This document shows positions 24,201 to 28,833 of a stretch of DNA of 37,204 bases, piece by piece (within the stretch, counting starts at the first letter, position 1; each line of letters starts with the position of its first letter). The translations under genes were made by a program, and so were the position numbers. The notes below the pieces were generated by a model, which ran no database searches, was not told the DNA's origin, and saw nothing but the letters and a program-made list of their open reading frames with translations. This DNA comes from Owenia fusiformis (Eukaryota; Annelida; Polychaeta; Sabellida; Oweniidae): positions 1 through 37,204 of the forward strand of contig CAIIXF020000065.1 of assembly GCA_903813345.2 (NCBI GenBank), given 5' to 3'.

Positions 24201-24768
24201 TAAGTTATGAGCTATCAATTTGAACGTGAATCGTAAAAATGTCGTTTCTAGAAAAAGGGTTACCTTCTGATTTATCTTTTATGCATGCACGATATTACAT
24301 TTTCAAGGGGACCCTTGGACAAGTTTTACTCAATTTCTTACACCTGGTATGGCTTGATAGGAATCATTGTGACGTTTACAGTAGGGATGCTTGTAAGCTT
24401 GGTGACAGGTATTACCAGTATTTCATTAAACATACAGCAAAACTAGGCTACGGGTAATCAGTGTTTCAAAGAGTTAAGGCAAAACGGGCCGTAATACCAA
24501 TTCTGGTTTTAAAAGTATCTAGGATGATGAAAAGATTCAGTATAGTAGTATCAGGTAAAAGTAGTATCAGGGTTTCTGTTAGATTTTCTGATCATTCGTT
24601 CTGTTTGTAGGATTTAGTGATAAAGACGATGTTGATGAAGCAACGTATATTAAATGGCCGGATTTACTGTTCTGTTGTCTCCCTGAATCGTACAGGGTGA
24701 GATTATGGAGAAAAATTACAGTAAGCATTACATACACTCTATCAATTAAAAAGAATTCTTGCTTGTAG
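76..24768 (+). CDS. SLC5 sodium-coupled monocarboxylate/multivitamin transporter-like gene (15 exons joined)
   Basis: This is a plasma-membrane sodium:solute symporter of the SLC5 family. The closest match by eye is the SLC5A8/A12/A6 branch, whose members use the Na+ gradient to import small carboxylates or vitamins. Joining the exons 76-411, 11354-11422, 15469-15520, 15788-15855, 18687-18767, 19047-19120, 19352-19492, 20861-20996, 21100-21185, 21746-21858, 22242-22312, 22628-22714, 23336-23568, 24308-24408 and 24611-24720 gives 1758 nt (586 codons) with every junction in phase. Family landmarks in order are the TSTYE-Y-RRF segment, VVMYAPAIAL, GGIKAVIWTDVFQF, LTRHTFW, YGVSQPGVQR, the STISS serine motif (residues 348-352) and an N-glycosylation-rich loop near residues 476-506. 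The 3' end is unsettled: after codon 586 there is a GTAAGC donor, while read-through adds 15 residues to a TAG at 24766. The exact substrate cannot be read from the sequence. A TSS and poly(A) site were not identified. Confidence 0.88.
412..800. other. Start of intron 1, nothing recognised
   Basis: AT-rich sequence after the exon 1 donor. Short open frames here show no family resemblance. A small direct repeat (tatcttaagctatctt) occurs near 738-775. Confidence 0.6.
808..905 (+). repeat. tRNA-derived SINE-like head with Pol III A and B boxes
   Basis: A GC-rich island in AT-rich intron. It carries an A-box-like TTGGCCGAGAGG at 814-825 and a B-box-like GAGTTCGAGTC near 882-892, inside a short inverted repeat (GCGA…TCGC) resembling a T-arm. 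The A-to-B spacing of about 65 nt is long for a normal tRNA, and no acceptor stem closes around it. It is best read as a type-2 (Leu/Ser-like) tRNA-derived SINE head or a decayed tRNA pseudogene. The 3' limit is not visible. Confidence 0.5.
1091..2429. mobile_element. Non-autonomous DNA transposon-like element with ~31-bp terminal inverted repeats
   Basis: The left end (about 1093-1125, starting GATACGACGTCAGATACTGT and ending ACATCGCGGC) is repeated in inverted orientation at 2391-2426 with one clear mismatch in about 30. The ~1.3 kb interior has no long ORF. The only coding-like item is a 29-codon basic ORF (2078-2167), which is not convincing. Similarity fades outward, so target duplication and superfamily cannot be fixed. 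Confidence 0.6.
2451..3681. mobile_element. Second inverted-repeat element enclosing the minisatellite
   Basis: TAGAGACCTTAAG at 2451-2463 returns inverted at 3669-3681. Inside both ends lie related ACCTGTAC/GTACAGGT strings, including a perfect 12-bp hairpin at the left end (CCTGTACGTGTA around 2477 with its complement to ~2508). It starts about 20 bp after the previous inverted-repeat element. No transposase is present. Confidence 0.45.
2870..3390. repeat. CTGCCAGC-type minisatellite followed by (CTGT)n/(CCGT)n/(CCCG)n
   Basis: From about 2875 to 3235 the sequence is a degenerate array of CTGCCAGCCTGTCGGT-like words. From 3238 to 3385 it becomes pure tetranucleotide runs (CTGT, CCGT, then CCCG). 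The 4-base grammar avoids stops on both strands, so long artificial ORFs appear on plus and minus. These are not genes. Confidence 0.9.
3691..4789. other. Intron 1 interior, nothing recognised
   Basis: AT-rich sequence without coding features. A short motif (actatccgctatcag / gcctatccgctactcag) is repeated near 4130-4165. Confidence 0.5.
4790..5150 (-). pseudogene. C-terminal remnant of a Tc1/mariner-like (DDE) transposase
   Basis: On the minus strand an 87-codon frame (5135-4872) reads YLKECFNAHSKQKDREQLKG, then NIQREFQNIS, and later RLHRLCAVKGKGLKHQ. By eye this resembles the end of IS630/Tc1/mariner-type transposases, which have a ....Lk..I..E...I... helix followed by R...C....GGH. Its GGH is replaced by GKG. 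A terminal-repeat-like GGGTGTCTCAAAAAAATGT lies just beyond it at ~4790. The LINE begins where the transposase is cut off, which suggests the LINE landed in it. Only weak similarity supports this call. Confidence 0.35.
5150..5372 (+). pseudogene. LINE endonuclease domain, C-terminal part, frameshifted
   Basis: The frame encodes GQTSYIDHIAISHELVGNVT and, shortly after, DSPDLSSDHLVILSKLDL. These are the (W/Y)IDH and SDH motifs that end apurinic-type LINE endonucleases. The N-terminal two thirds are missing. The frame is lost around 5340-5375, and the linker to the reverse transcriptase (SEQFAWNKLSDDEI…) continues in another frame, so a single-base indel has separated endonuclease and RT. Confidence 0.75.
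5531..7996 (+). CDS. LINE reverse transcriptase (821 codons)
   Basis: This is the non-LTR retrotransposon ORF2 reverse-transcriptase part, which copies its RNA at a nicked chromosomal target. RT motifs are in order: LLDVRKAF with Asp325, the QGVHQGG motif at 380-386, and the catalytic AYADD (Asp425 and Asp426) at 422-426. A C-terminal zinc-knuckle-like CPLC…IEHFILQC at 744-761 has CX2C…HX4C spacing and resembles zf-RVT domains. No internal stop is present. The annotated ATG is simply the first in this frame: the true frame is open from about 5340 and would be fused to the endonuclease without the upstream frameshift. The clade (CR1/Jockey/I-like) cannot be settled without alignment. It cannot be autonomous as it stands. 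Confidence 0.88.
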   Translation: MDTIIKSSCDVPIKKFRKHQKSFWNPNLSHLVKTKNVAWRTWVSEGRLRQSDNEVLLCYKAANKAFKKAYSQAQRDFEQKELDKLQDDAIDQRLYWHLVSRSRGTKSQRINSIRDEDGVILSDPSEIRNAWMKHFSKLATPGKSPHFNEQFHDCIQRRVTSLRTESMPNKDGILDTPITEDETNDALKALNTNRASGCDKISAEHLKFGGPNLVSVLCVFFNIIRKHEHIPWGLCIGLRIPLFKGGNKDPLDQDHYRDVTLMSSLRKLFDNVLLSRSKHRFLAHIPQLQGASIDSCSSLHTSFLLQEAISHCRDKGSTVYCSLLDVRKAFNSMWIDGFLYKLYRCGMNGKFWRIMYTSYKTYNCSILYDGECSSSFNVEQGVHQGGVMSMIVYQFYLADLLYDIVGEKCGVRIGGTDVSVVAYADDLSLLSLSMQNMNRLLSIVWNYSSYWRITFHPGKCSLLIFGRPNDGKDTALLGPSAIQQKTGELHVGIPLGNHNDFVKQTICKSKQKYFSLLGLGSLTGGLCPLMASKLYWTFSMSKLLYGCQVIDYSIHEIEQMEISHREIGRRIQSLPKSSPNPIAASGLGWLSIRRQIDFSRMMFFWSIIVLPMNNIYKTVLIHRLLWLIEGNGRHNSPLSIIWRTLERYTFVNLSMNMIQSGEYLSKSGFKRVVRNALYCNEANSIRMMCSLYSSLSFYSCTVSISYVQPNIWWLICKLRPIFKKQCKLMFKLQSGSYPFENGVCPLCCNSRDTIEHFILQCDIITYERQTLLTMLESEDRRSLVEKMDFVLGLSSSLESIDSLCSISLVIFSMHRVRVSMI
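8126..11353. other. 3' part of intron 1
   Basis: No gene recognised. Three related short segments carry the word AAACTTTTGGAGGGG or a variant followed by TGTA (around 9790, 10770 and 10950). A small inverted-repeat element is listed separately. Short open frames at 9178-9414, 9597-9875 and 10765-10950 have no recognisable domains. Confidence 0.5.
11083..11225. mobile_element. Small MITE-like element with AGGGGCGTAG ends
   Basis: ATTAGGGGCGTAGTCAG at the left (~11080-11096) is mirrored by CTGGCTACGCCTATG at the right (~11211-11225), bounding about 140 bp. Related GCTGGCTACG words occur at ~10893 and ~13662. No coding capacity. Confidence 0.45.
11354..11422 (+). CDS. SLC5-like exon 2 (residues 113-135)
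   Basis: This 69-nt, phase 0-0 exon lies 10.9 kb after exon 1. It follows a pyrimidine-rich acceptor (cttctactgcag) and ends at a GTGAGT donor. It encodes YLYRRFKSQVARQSCMIIG followed by SVGF. This continues TSTYE with the family pattern YLxxRF....R..., and then leads directly into exon 3 (VAIAGVVMYAP). The length and both phases are exactly what the join requires. Confidence 0.8.
12975..13500. repeat. Tandem array (~4 units of 120-140 bp) carrying TCAAGGTCA motifs
   Basis: Each unit contains a TTGACCTTCA…TCTCAAGGTCAAAA core, then TTTTTCAACTTGCTTCAAAT followed by TGACCA, then AAGTTCAAATCTGACTTT. The nonamer TCAAGGTCA occurs at 13013, 13140, 13256 and 13282, with a variant TCAGGGTCA at 13398 and TGACCTTCA words on the same strand between them. 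TCAAGGTCA is the known extended half-site of ERR and NR5A (FTZ-F1/SF-1) nuclear receptors. Whether it functions here is unknown. Confidence 0.75.
14142..14495. repeat. Inverted repeats of a TTGGAGGATACAAA word
   Basis: TTTTGTATCCTCCAACACAT (~14143) is mirrored by ATGTGTTGGAGGATACAAAT (~14474). A third direct copy, TTTGGAGGATACAAAATATT, lies between them at ~14299. It may be a small inverted-repeat element inside intron 2. Confidence 0.5.
15469..15520 (+). CDS. SLC5-like exon 3 (residues 136-152, split 153)
   Basis: This small exon (52 nt) is flanked by ...gatttag and GTAAGA. It encodes VAIAGVVMYAPAIALEA, which matches the YAPALAL signature of the SMCT/SMVT group. It ends in phase 1; the split codon G|TA gives the valine that starts VTGL in exon 4. 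Confidence 0.85.
15571..15796 (+). repeat. Three tandem ~75-bp units that include the exon 4 splice acceptor
   Basis: Units start at 15571, 15647 and 15722. Each contains TATCACACTCT, an ACTAGTAGTAGTACTAGTAG run, CTGCAGTATGTCACTCAACA and TTTCAGTAACTGGT. The last 8 bases of the unit (TAACTGGT) are the first bases of exon 4 in the third copy. The units are nearly identical, so the amplification is young. Confidence 0.9.
15788..15855 (+). CDS. SLC5-like exon 4 (residues 153-175)
   Basis: This 68-nt exon encodes (V)TGLSTWVSILIMAAVATFY then TTL, matching the family's VTGfdlW...T.y...GG helix. Its donor is GTATGT and it ends in phase 0. Its acceptor, atttcag, is the third of three tandem copies (cut points after 15637, 15712 and 15787). 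Only the third gives an open frame, because entry at the first or second hits TAG about 10 codons in. Confidence 0.85.
16329..17656 (-). mobile_element. Degenerate non-LTR retrotransposon 3' fragment with zinc-finger-like and restriction-like domains
   Basis: The minus-strand frame is open from about 17645 to 17066. It includes WNPQQAIGIAESQLRHKDIV, GRMGLGNYGT, LSWKDIWDMEQGKISFLLRA and SCIHCGALSSATLR, the last a CX2C start of a zinc-knuckle. The copies of this protein type I know of continue with an H…C part, which is deleted here with a frameshift near 17066-17100. A second frame (17076-16567) resumes and carries RPDMLLFS, MIELTVPWED and KSAKYQDL, then PVEVGCRGF. This resembles the PD-(D/E)XK-like domain at the end of R2-type LINE proteins. 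The copies of an 8-bp sequence at both edges suggest insertion into the surrounding element. No reverse-transcriptase core is present. Confidence 0.65.
16567..17076 (-). pseudogene. PD-(D/E)XK-like C-terminal domain of the retroelement protein
   Basis: The 169-codon frame shows P56-D57, then E72 in MIELTVPWE, then K88 and K91 in KSAKYQDL, then a VEVGCRGF block. The spacing fits the restriction-like endonuclease pattern of R2/R4-type elements, in which the catalytic lysine sits displaced from the ELT/DVT strand. The start at 17076 is not a true start, because the frame is cut by an upstream deletion. Alternative: a non-nuclease conserved C-terminal domain. The nuclease call is inferred from motifs only. 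Confidence 0.5.
17796..18302. other. Central loop of the intron 4 inverted-repeat element
   Basis: No gene recognised. A patch at ~18066-18086 (GGCAAATATGACCCTATAG) is the approximate inverse of ~17785-17798, suggesting the arms once reached further in and were separated by an insertion in the right arm. Confidence 0.4.
18687..18767 (+). CDS. SLC5-like exon 5 (residues 176-202)
   Basis: This 81-nt exon has a ttgcag acceptor and GTAAAT donor, phase 0-0. It encodes GGIKAVIWTDVFQFLIIMIG followed by MIIALAM. The GG.KAVIWTDVFQ string is the most diagnostic motif of the SLC5A6/A8/A12 branch, so this exon anchors the family call. Confidence 0.92.
19047..19120 (+). CDS. SLC5-like exon 6 (residues 203-226, split 227)
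   Basis: This 74-nt exon follows a tttcaag acceptor and ends at GA|GTGATT. It encodes GCSRVGGFANMWDLCQRGGR followed by IQPI, which corresponds to the family's GG...W.....GGRI.. loop. The split codon GA|C gives Asp and joins to FDLNPLTRHTFW in exon 7. The GTGATT donor is weaker than the others, but phase and family alignment both support it. Confidence 0.78.
19352..19492 (+). CDS. SLC5-like exon 7 (residues 227-273, split 274)
   Basis: This 141-nt exon is flanked by tgttccag and GTAAGC. It encodes FDLNPLTRHTFWGLTIGVGV, then IFTHLYGVSQPGVQRF and SATRSLKDARL. RHTFW, YGV.Q..VQR and the following S..S...A are classic for the family. It ends in phase 2 (CT|G, Leu). Confidence 0.9.
19530..20826 (+). 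repeat. ~65-bp satellite array, about 19 copies, filling intron 7
   Basis: The unit reads roughly CCTAATACAATCTCGTTACA, TTGTCAATTATTCCATTCGG, GCATCCATAATATAGCTTAT, GCTAAA. I count about 19 occurrences of the ATTGTCAATTATTCC core or a variant between 19590 and 20765. Divergence is modest, and some variants recur (an ATACATACC variant in copies 3 and 12, a GTACATTGTTCC variant in copies 14 and 18), which hints at multi-unit duplication. Open frames over the array are artefacts. Confidence 0.9.
20861..20996 (+). CDS. SLC5-like exon 8 (residues 274-319)
   Basis: This 136-nt exon begins after gttcttacag and ends at aatcag|GTAG, phase 0. It encodes TMLTVIPALCVIYALTALVG, then LTVYAYYSHIQCDP and MVIGAVTNINQ. 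This is a hydrophobic helix followed by the Y....CDP loop seen in SMCT proteins. The intron before it is filled by a ~65-bp satellite. Confidence 0.88.
21100..21185 (+). CDS. SLC5-like exon 9 (residues 320-347, split 348)
   Basis: This 86-nt exon has a caatttttag acceptor and an AG|GTGATT donor. It encodes IFPYFVMDVLAVPGIPGIFL then AAMFSAAL. P(Y/F)FVMD.L...PG.PG.F.A..FS is a strong SLC5 signature. The split codon AG|T is the serine that opens the STISS motif in exon 10. Confidence 0.9.
21509..21703 (+). CDS. Small ORF with signal-peptide-like N-terminus inside intron 9 (unknown)
   Basis: A 64-codon ORF starts MSSFQNIFQAMIWIILYSLA, a hydrophobic stretch typical of a secretory signal, followed by a polar segment with one cysteine (VQVQCFGNES) and a NES sequon. 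CTGCTATAAAGCAG, a TATA-box-like word, lies at ~21449-21462, about 50 bp upstream. It lies within the SLC5 intron on the same strand. No family was recognised. It could equally be a fragment of an inserted sequence or chance, and the intronic position argues against it. Confidence 0.25.
   Translation: MSSFQNIFQAMIWIILYSLAFIRGDSQEFNKKFTTSTLDTSRGHIVFVSKNVQVQCFGNESRIR
21746..21858 (+). CDS. SLC5-like exon 10 (residues 348-385, split 386)
   Basis: This 113-nt exon follows gtatttcag and ends at G|GTACGT. It encodes (S)TISSLVNSLAANIWEDVLR and then DRFPNASLARATHITKGL. The STISS motif matches the helix-8 serines that coordinate Na+ in the LeuT-fold SSS family. NSLA.....ED.L. is equally typical. Confidence 0.9.
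22242..22312 (+). CDS. SLC5-like exon 11 (residues 386-409)
   Basis: This 71-nt exon is flanked by gttattttag and GTACAC and ends in phase 0. It encodes VIVFGILSTVMAFVAMKIPG then QILQ, a membrane helix that aligns with the family's G...gy.....A......(G)..LQA segment. Confidence 0.85.
22628..22714 (+). CDS. SLC5-like exon 12 (residues 410-438)
   Basis: This 87-nt, phase 0-0 exon lies between ctcacag and GTAAAC. It encodes VTVALGGAVGGSVVGMYCLG then AFTTSCNWK. It corresponds to the family's S.FG..GGPL.G.F.LG...P.AN.KG segment and joins to GVTAGGWVGF. A decayed second copy lies at ~26018-26090. Confidence 0.85.
22715..23335. other. Intron 12, no gene
   Basis: Ordinary AT-rich intron. Its 3' part (TTTCATTTATATATTCACGG around 23238-23310) is found again at 28211-28270 as part of the downstream duplication. 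Confidence 0.6.
23336..23568 (+). CDS. SLC5-like exon 13 (residues 439-515, split 516)
   Basis: This is the second largest exon (233 nt). It starts GVTAGGWVGFAFLLWIALGA (membrane helix) and continues into an extracellular loop with the conserved cysteine (Cys476) and three N-glycosylation sequons: NVS at 480, NET at 486 and NSS at 504. Human SLC5A8 also has clustered sequons in this loop. It ends VEE at GA|GTAAGA. A literal reading meets TAA right at the donor, but splicing to exon 14 restores the family sequence. A partial degenerate copy lies at ~28755-28833. Confidence 0.87.
23569..24307. other. Intron 13, template of the downstream duplicate
   Basis: No coding feature. Several blocks (for example ACGTATTCATTACATTCTTA near 23682 and TTTTGTCTTTGACATTCATA near 24119) recur around 28950 and 29780, showing that intron as well as exon sequence was duplicated. 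Confidence 0.65.
24308..24408 (+). CDS. SLC5-like exon 14 (residues 516-549, split 550)
   Basis: This 101-nt exon starts after attttcaag and ends at ACAG|GTATTA. It encodes GPLDKFYSISYTWYGLIGII then VTFTVGMLVSLVTG, which is the last membrane helix of the family (…YSLSYLYYS..G...T..VG..VSL.TG). A decayed copy without the acceptor AG lies at ~30010-30123. Confidence 0.88.
24611..24720 (+). CDS. SLC5-like exon 15, cytoplasmic tail (residues 550-586; perhaps terminal)
   Basis: This exon is entered in phase 1 after ctgtttgtag. It encodes GFSDKDDVDEATYIKWPDLL and then FCCLPESYRVRLWRKIT, an acidic-then-basic tail like that after the last helix of SMCT-type proteins. A GTAAGC donor follows at 24721. 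If it is not used, the frame continues VSITYTLSIKKNSCL to a TAG at 24766-24768, giving 601 residues. A further possible donor (AGG|GTGAGA) lies near 24696. No downstream exon could be recognised. Confidence 0.75.
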
Positions 24769-26010
24769 TCCATGATCTGATTTTTCTAAGAGCTCTATTT
24801 AAGCAGTTTTTTGTCCGGATGTCCGCCACAAAAACCAACTACTGCATAATATTCCTATATATATCCTCTACACTGGGTTCTATTACATTTTTCGGGTAAC
24901 AGGGGCTTTCACTTAGAAAGTGATGATTTGAGCAAGGATGTATTGACTTAACATGGGGACATGCAGTATTGACTTAGCATGGGGATATCATCATCTTCCT
25001 AAGTCATCAAAGATATTTATTTGGGTAACGTTTTTGTCACCCTGTACCTTTTATACATGTCGCATTACATTTTTTTCAAGAATTAGACAGTGTTTTTATT
25101 ACTTTATTACACTTAATTACACACCAAAACACGGTGCCATGCAGATTTTTTACCATTGCAGACATTTGCATCCTATGGGAACCATCTTTTTGACATTTTC
25201 CAAATTCTATATTATCTTGTTAATCAAAAAATGCTTTCTTTTTATCAAATTTATATCATACTTGAACTGCAGTTCTGTGGTAAAAAGTAAAAATACATTG
25301 TATAAAAAGGCAACCTTGTGTGACCCCATTTTATAGGCAAAAGCCCTTGTTACAATCAAAACTAAATATGTTTTCTTAATAAGGGAAGTCTTTGAAATGG
25401 AATGTTCATTTTTTTGTGGCGACATACCGGACAAGATACTTCATTTTTCTTTGGGCAGGTTTGAGACTATTGGTACTTAAAGAGCTATATTGGCCTTTCC
25501 ATATTTTAGTGGACTTTCCTATTAATAAAAGTGATTAATGCCCATTTTCTCAATAAATATACAATATTAATAGGGGGTTCAAAGAGACCACAAAGACAGG
25601 ATTTCATATTAACAAACTATCATGGTAAACTGTCAACTGGTAAACTGTCAACCGTGTATTAATTATAGTAGGCACTTTCCAAATTCGTCACGCCCTCGTG
25701 TCACTTAAAATGTTCATGGTGCTTATTAGGGCTCACGAAATCTTGATAAAAAGGATGGAGATGCCAGGGGGAATGCAGAACCTGTTGAAATGGAGAGTCT
25801 GATGGTACAAAATGGAATGAAGACTTAGAACCAAAATAAATTGAGCGAGACTAAAGGACATGGGTCACATACATTATGATATAATTTTGAAAGGAGACTC
25901 TATTTAGAGTGTCATTCAGGACTTACAATAGATGGCGAAGGACATGGGACACAGACATTATGATATAATTTTGAATGGAGACTCTATTTAGAGTGTCATT
26001 AAGGAGCATT
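24769..26010. other. Region downstream of the last recognised SLC5 exon
   Basis: No terminal exon could be recognised. A short duplication (TATTGACTTAACATGGGGA / TATTGACTTAGCATGGGGA) lies at ~24941-24988. An AATAAA at 25552 is a possible poly(A) signal but has no supporting context. The open frame at 24953-25336 has no recognisable domain. Confidence 0.45.
25857..26003. repeat. Two-copy direct repeat (~86 bp spacing)
   Basis: GACATGGGTCACATACATTA…GAGACTCTATTTAGAGTGTC at ~25858-25917 is repeated with few changes at ~25943-26000. Each copy includes the small palindrome ACTCTATTTAGAGT. A run of about 15 G follows at 26011-26026. Confidence 0.75.
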
Positions 26011-26017
26011 TGGGGGG

Positions 26018-26094
26018 GGGGGGGGGCATTGTTGGAATGCATTGTCACGAAAATTTACAAGCAGCTATAACTGGTAAACTAATCAAGATGAAAC
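26018..26094 (+). pseudogene. Decayed copy of SLC5-like exon 12 and its donor
   Basis: GCATTGTTGGAATGCATTGT, then TTTACAAGCAGCTATAACTG|GTAAACT, then AATCAAGATGAAAC match exon 12 and the start of intron 12 (22661-22733) by eye. The 5' half of the exon is missing and is replaced by the G-run, and substitutions destroy the codons. It is the first block of a partial gene duplication continuing to ~30238. Confidence 0.75.
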
Positions 26095-26334
26095 GTAGGG
26101 AGGTTAGGTCACACGTTTATAAGAAAACATGTACGCGAGCGTGTAATTAATATTTTGAACCCGGAGTTTACTGTTTATCTCTCAATTCATTAATCTCAGT
26201 CCCAGGAACCTATTTACAATTATTTTCCGTATACCTTTATACTCAATCGGCCAAGTAAACACTACAACTGGGAGAACTAATCCATAGAGGACCATAATTC
26301 TACACGTTAACGTACGTAACTTAACCTCCCTATT
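26095..26334. mobile_element. ~240-bp MITE-like element with TAGGGAGGTTA ends
   Basis: TAGGGAGGTTAGGTCAC at 26095 is mirrored by GTAACTTAACCTCCCTA ending ~26331. TA at both ends is compatible with a TA target duplication of Tc1/mariner-type MITEs. No coding capacity. Confidence 0.55.
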
Positions 26335-26394
26335 AACATTGAATGTCACAGCAGACAAAAAAGTTTGTGGGCAATTTGAATGAAATAAATATAG

Positions 26395-27080
26395 GAATGT
26401 TATAAAGGAGGAGGGAAAGTATCGCAACAGATTTCGGACAGCCATATGTTGGAATTTGGCTATTTTCTGAGGATTTAAACTGGTGCATATGTTTGGTCAA
26501 TGCATTACCTCCAGGAAAAGCACTCATAGAGATGATAAAATAATTTCGACTTTGAGACAGGGAAGATGCAAACAACCCACCCACACGTTTTTTCTGAAAT
26601 GTTGTTCTGATTTTCAACCCCTTCCACCCCTGCTTTTTTTAAATTTTTCTTACATCAATATGTTGCGTTTTGACACACAGTAGGCCCTTTTAAAGGAATA
26701 TGTGATTCCTTCGGGGGTTTTAAAGATATCCATTATGGGTGACCAAAACTAGCTGAAAGCAATTGATCGCACCCAGTTTCCCCAATGGGAAAATAATATG
26801 GGAAATAACTGTGTGTCAAATCACAACATATTGTTGCAAGAAAAATTAAAAAAGCAGGGGTGAAAGGGGTTGAAAATCAGGAAAACATTTCAGAAGAAAC
26901 ATGTGGGTGGGTTGTTTGCATCTTTCCTGCCTCAAAGTCGAAATTATATTATCATCTATAGGAGTGCTTTTCCTCTAGGTTATGCATTGGTCTTACATAT
27001 GCACCTGTTTAAATCCTCAGAAAATCCAACATTATGACTGTCCGAAATCTTGCGATACTTTCTTCCTCCTATTACACATT
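26395..27080. mobile_element. Foldback/MITE-like element with ~275-bp inverted arms
   Basis: The left arm (about 26401-26683) and right arm (about 26808-27074) are inverted copies with scattered mismatches. For example AAAGTATCGCAACAGATTTC at the left is mirrored by GAAATCTTGCGATACTTTC at the right, and GCAAACAACCCACCCACA by TGTGGGTGGGTTGTTTGC. The ~124-bp loop contains a small AAGGAAT…ATTCCTT hairpin. Open frames here come from the arms and are not genes. Confidence 0.85.
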
Positions 27081-27572
27081 GAATTATTTTCCTGTCATGT
27101 TATTGGTAGATGAGAAAAAATCAATAAATTATCACTTCACTAGCCTCATACATCTTAACTAAATGTAAGGTTTATTCCTGAGGCCCAGGAATACGTTAAA
27201 AACACTGGTTGATATAATATGCTACTACATACATTAGTTTTTCTTTGACATCTACTAAGAATTTACTGAGAATTTTCAACAGGAAGTGTGAAGTTGTCTG
27301 GTTTAGATTATCACAAATACATTTCGGCAACCCGTTCAAAATTAGGTGCATGAAGATGAGCTTGTAAGAGAAGTCCAGACCTAATTAAGTCGGTTAAAAT
27401 GAATTTCTATATAACGAGGTATGGCATTTAGTTTTGAAGTTGATAAGATAGAAGCGGGGCTTCCATCACCTTTTACTATTATTTAAATCTTGAAATTGGC
27501 TGACCAATTTTATGATCTGGTGAAAGGTTTTTCGAAAGAGCAACTCCATTGAAAATTGTTGATTTCTTATAG

Positions 27573-27734
27573 ATAGATACTGTCTACACTTACAACACTA
27601 TGGGCATGGGTATAGTGAGAGTGGGTTTGTGGGCCTCGTGCAAACTCCCATTCTCCTTGAGCCCCCTAACAAGCCCTTCTTATCCCTTGTCAACAAACTA
27701 AAGGCCGGGAACGAACACCACTTTCAGAAAGGTG
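27573..27734 (+). repeat. 162-bp block, copy 1 (exon-like, unknown)
   Basis: This block is almost identical to 28482-28643 (I see one difference, GGGTATAG versus GGGCATAG). It is preceded by TTTCTTATAG and followed by AAAG|GTGTAG, so it looks like an exon with splice sites. One forward frame is open across the whole block (YCLHLQHYGHGHSESGFVGL, then VQTPILLEPPNKPFLSL, VNKLKAGNEHHFQK). I do not recognise the peptide. Confidence 0.6.
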
Positions 27735-28201
27735 TAGCACATATTTATTATTTATTCACTTACATGGTTGTATTATGTGGGTGGAAGTAGCATCAGATGG
27801 AACTGCAAGATCTTAAATATTTGCTATTTTCATTTATTATCCAAATGCAGAAGTGCAGAAATGTGAGAAGTGTTTCCCTCTGAGCTAGCGTACATACGAT
27901 TGCCGTACCAAACAATGGTTATATCTGCAAAATTAAACATTGATGCTTGATATGTAATTAGAGAGCATATCATGACCAGACATGATTTAATATTCAACCA
28001 TTTGAATTTTTCTGCTGAGAAAGAAGATCACATTATTCAGGATGATATAATTTTCAAGTTAGTGCATCCTCCAACCCTTCCCGAACGCCAAAAACATCTC
28101 CGTCAAATTATATCGTATTTAGACTTTAAAAATGTTATTTAAAATCAGAAGGCTGTATTTATTTCTACCAAAGATTCAGAGCTTCACCTTCCGTTTCAAT
28201 A

Positions 28202-28275
28202 TCAGATTAAGCTTTCTTTCATTTATGTATTCACGGACTTTCCGCAAGTTTGTCATTTGAGCGACCATATACAGA
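28202..28275. pseudogene. Duplicated end of intron 12 in the downstream copy
   Basis: TTTCATTTATGTATTCACGG then ACTTTCCGCAAGTTTGTCAT and GCGACCATATA correspond to 23238-23295, just before exon 13. The 5' half of exon 13 that should follow is absent; unrelated sequence including the second 162-bp block takes its place. Confidence 0.7.
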
Positions 28276-28481
28276 GTAGGCCAAAAAGGTAACTTCGTCT
28301 TCCATAATGAATTTTAACTAATATTTAGCACAATTAAACCTTGTGCAATGTTCCTTCATTTTACTAAGTTTCGTATGTCTACGATGTGTGGTCACGATTT
28401 TATGGCTATTTTAAAAACATACTCAAAATGCGGAAAAATCACCGATATGAATCCCTTAACTTTTATATTTGGAGCCATTTC

Positions 28482-28643
28482 ATAGATACTGTCTACACTT
28501 ACAACACTATGGGCATGGGCATAGTGAGAGTGGGTTTGTGGGCCTCGTGCAAACTCCCATTCTCCTTGAGCCCCCTAACAAGCCCTTCTTATCCCTTGTC
28601 AACAAACTAAAGGCCGGGAACGAACACCACTTTCAGAAAGGTG
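28482..28643 (+). repeat. 162-bp block, copy 2 (exon-like, unknown)
   Basis: Near-identical partner of 27573-27734. Here the left flank is GGAGCCATTTC, without an acceptor AG, and the right flank is AAAG|GTGACT, again donor-like. Its neighbourhood is a strongly diverged duplicate, so the near identity of the two blocks points to a much later duplication or gene conversion. Confidence 0.6.
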
Positions 28644-28754
28644 ACTATTTTCGCGCGAACAATGAATCACATATCTACACTAACAATTTGATGAATGTAC
28701 TATATTCTGTAATTTGATTGATTTTTTGAAACCTTTTAAAAAACATCCCCTATA

Positions 28755-28833
28755 CAATGAAATATTCAACCAATGGACATCAGCTTGGCTTCTTCAACAC
28801 CCGCACCATTTCACCTTTACCAGTGGTCGAGGA
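28755..28833 (+). pseudogene. Decayed copy of the 3' half of SLC5-like exon 13
   Basis: TATTCAACCAATGGACATCA then TTCACCTTTACCAGTGGTCG and AGGA|GTAAG align with 23498-23573, including the donor. The reading frame and sequons are damaged. Intron 13 similarity follows to ~29215, with a poly-G expansion at ~29009-29021 where the original has a shorter run. Confidence 0.8.

Noticed and set aside
24769-24780. Tiny last exon (Ser-Met-Ile-stop) after GCTTGTAG at 24768
   Set aside because: It would need an intron of only 48 bp, far shorter than every other intron in the gene.
24953-25336. 127-codon ORF downstream of the transporter
   Set aside because: AT-rich, no domain, no splice context; composition looks like non-coding sequence.
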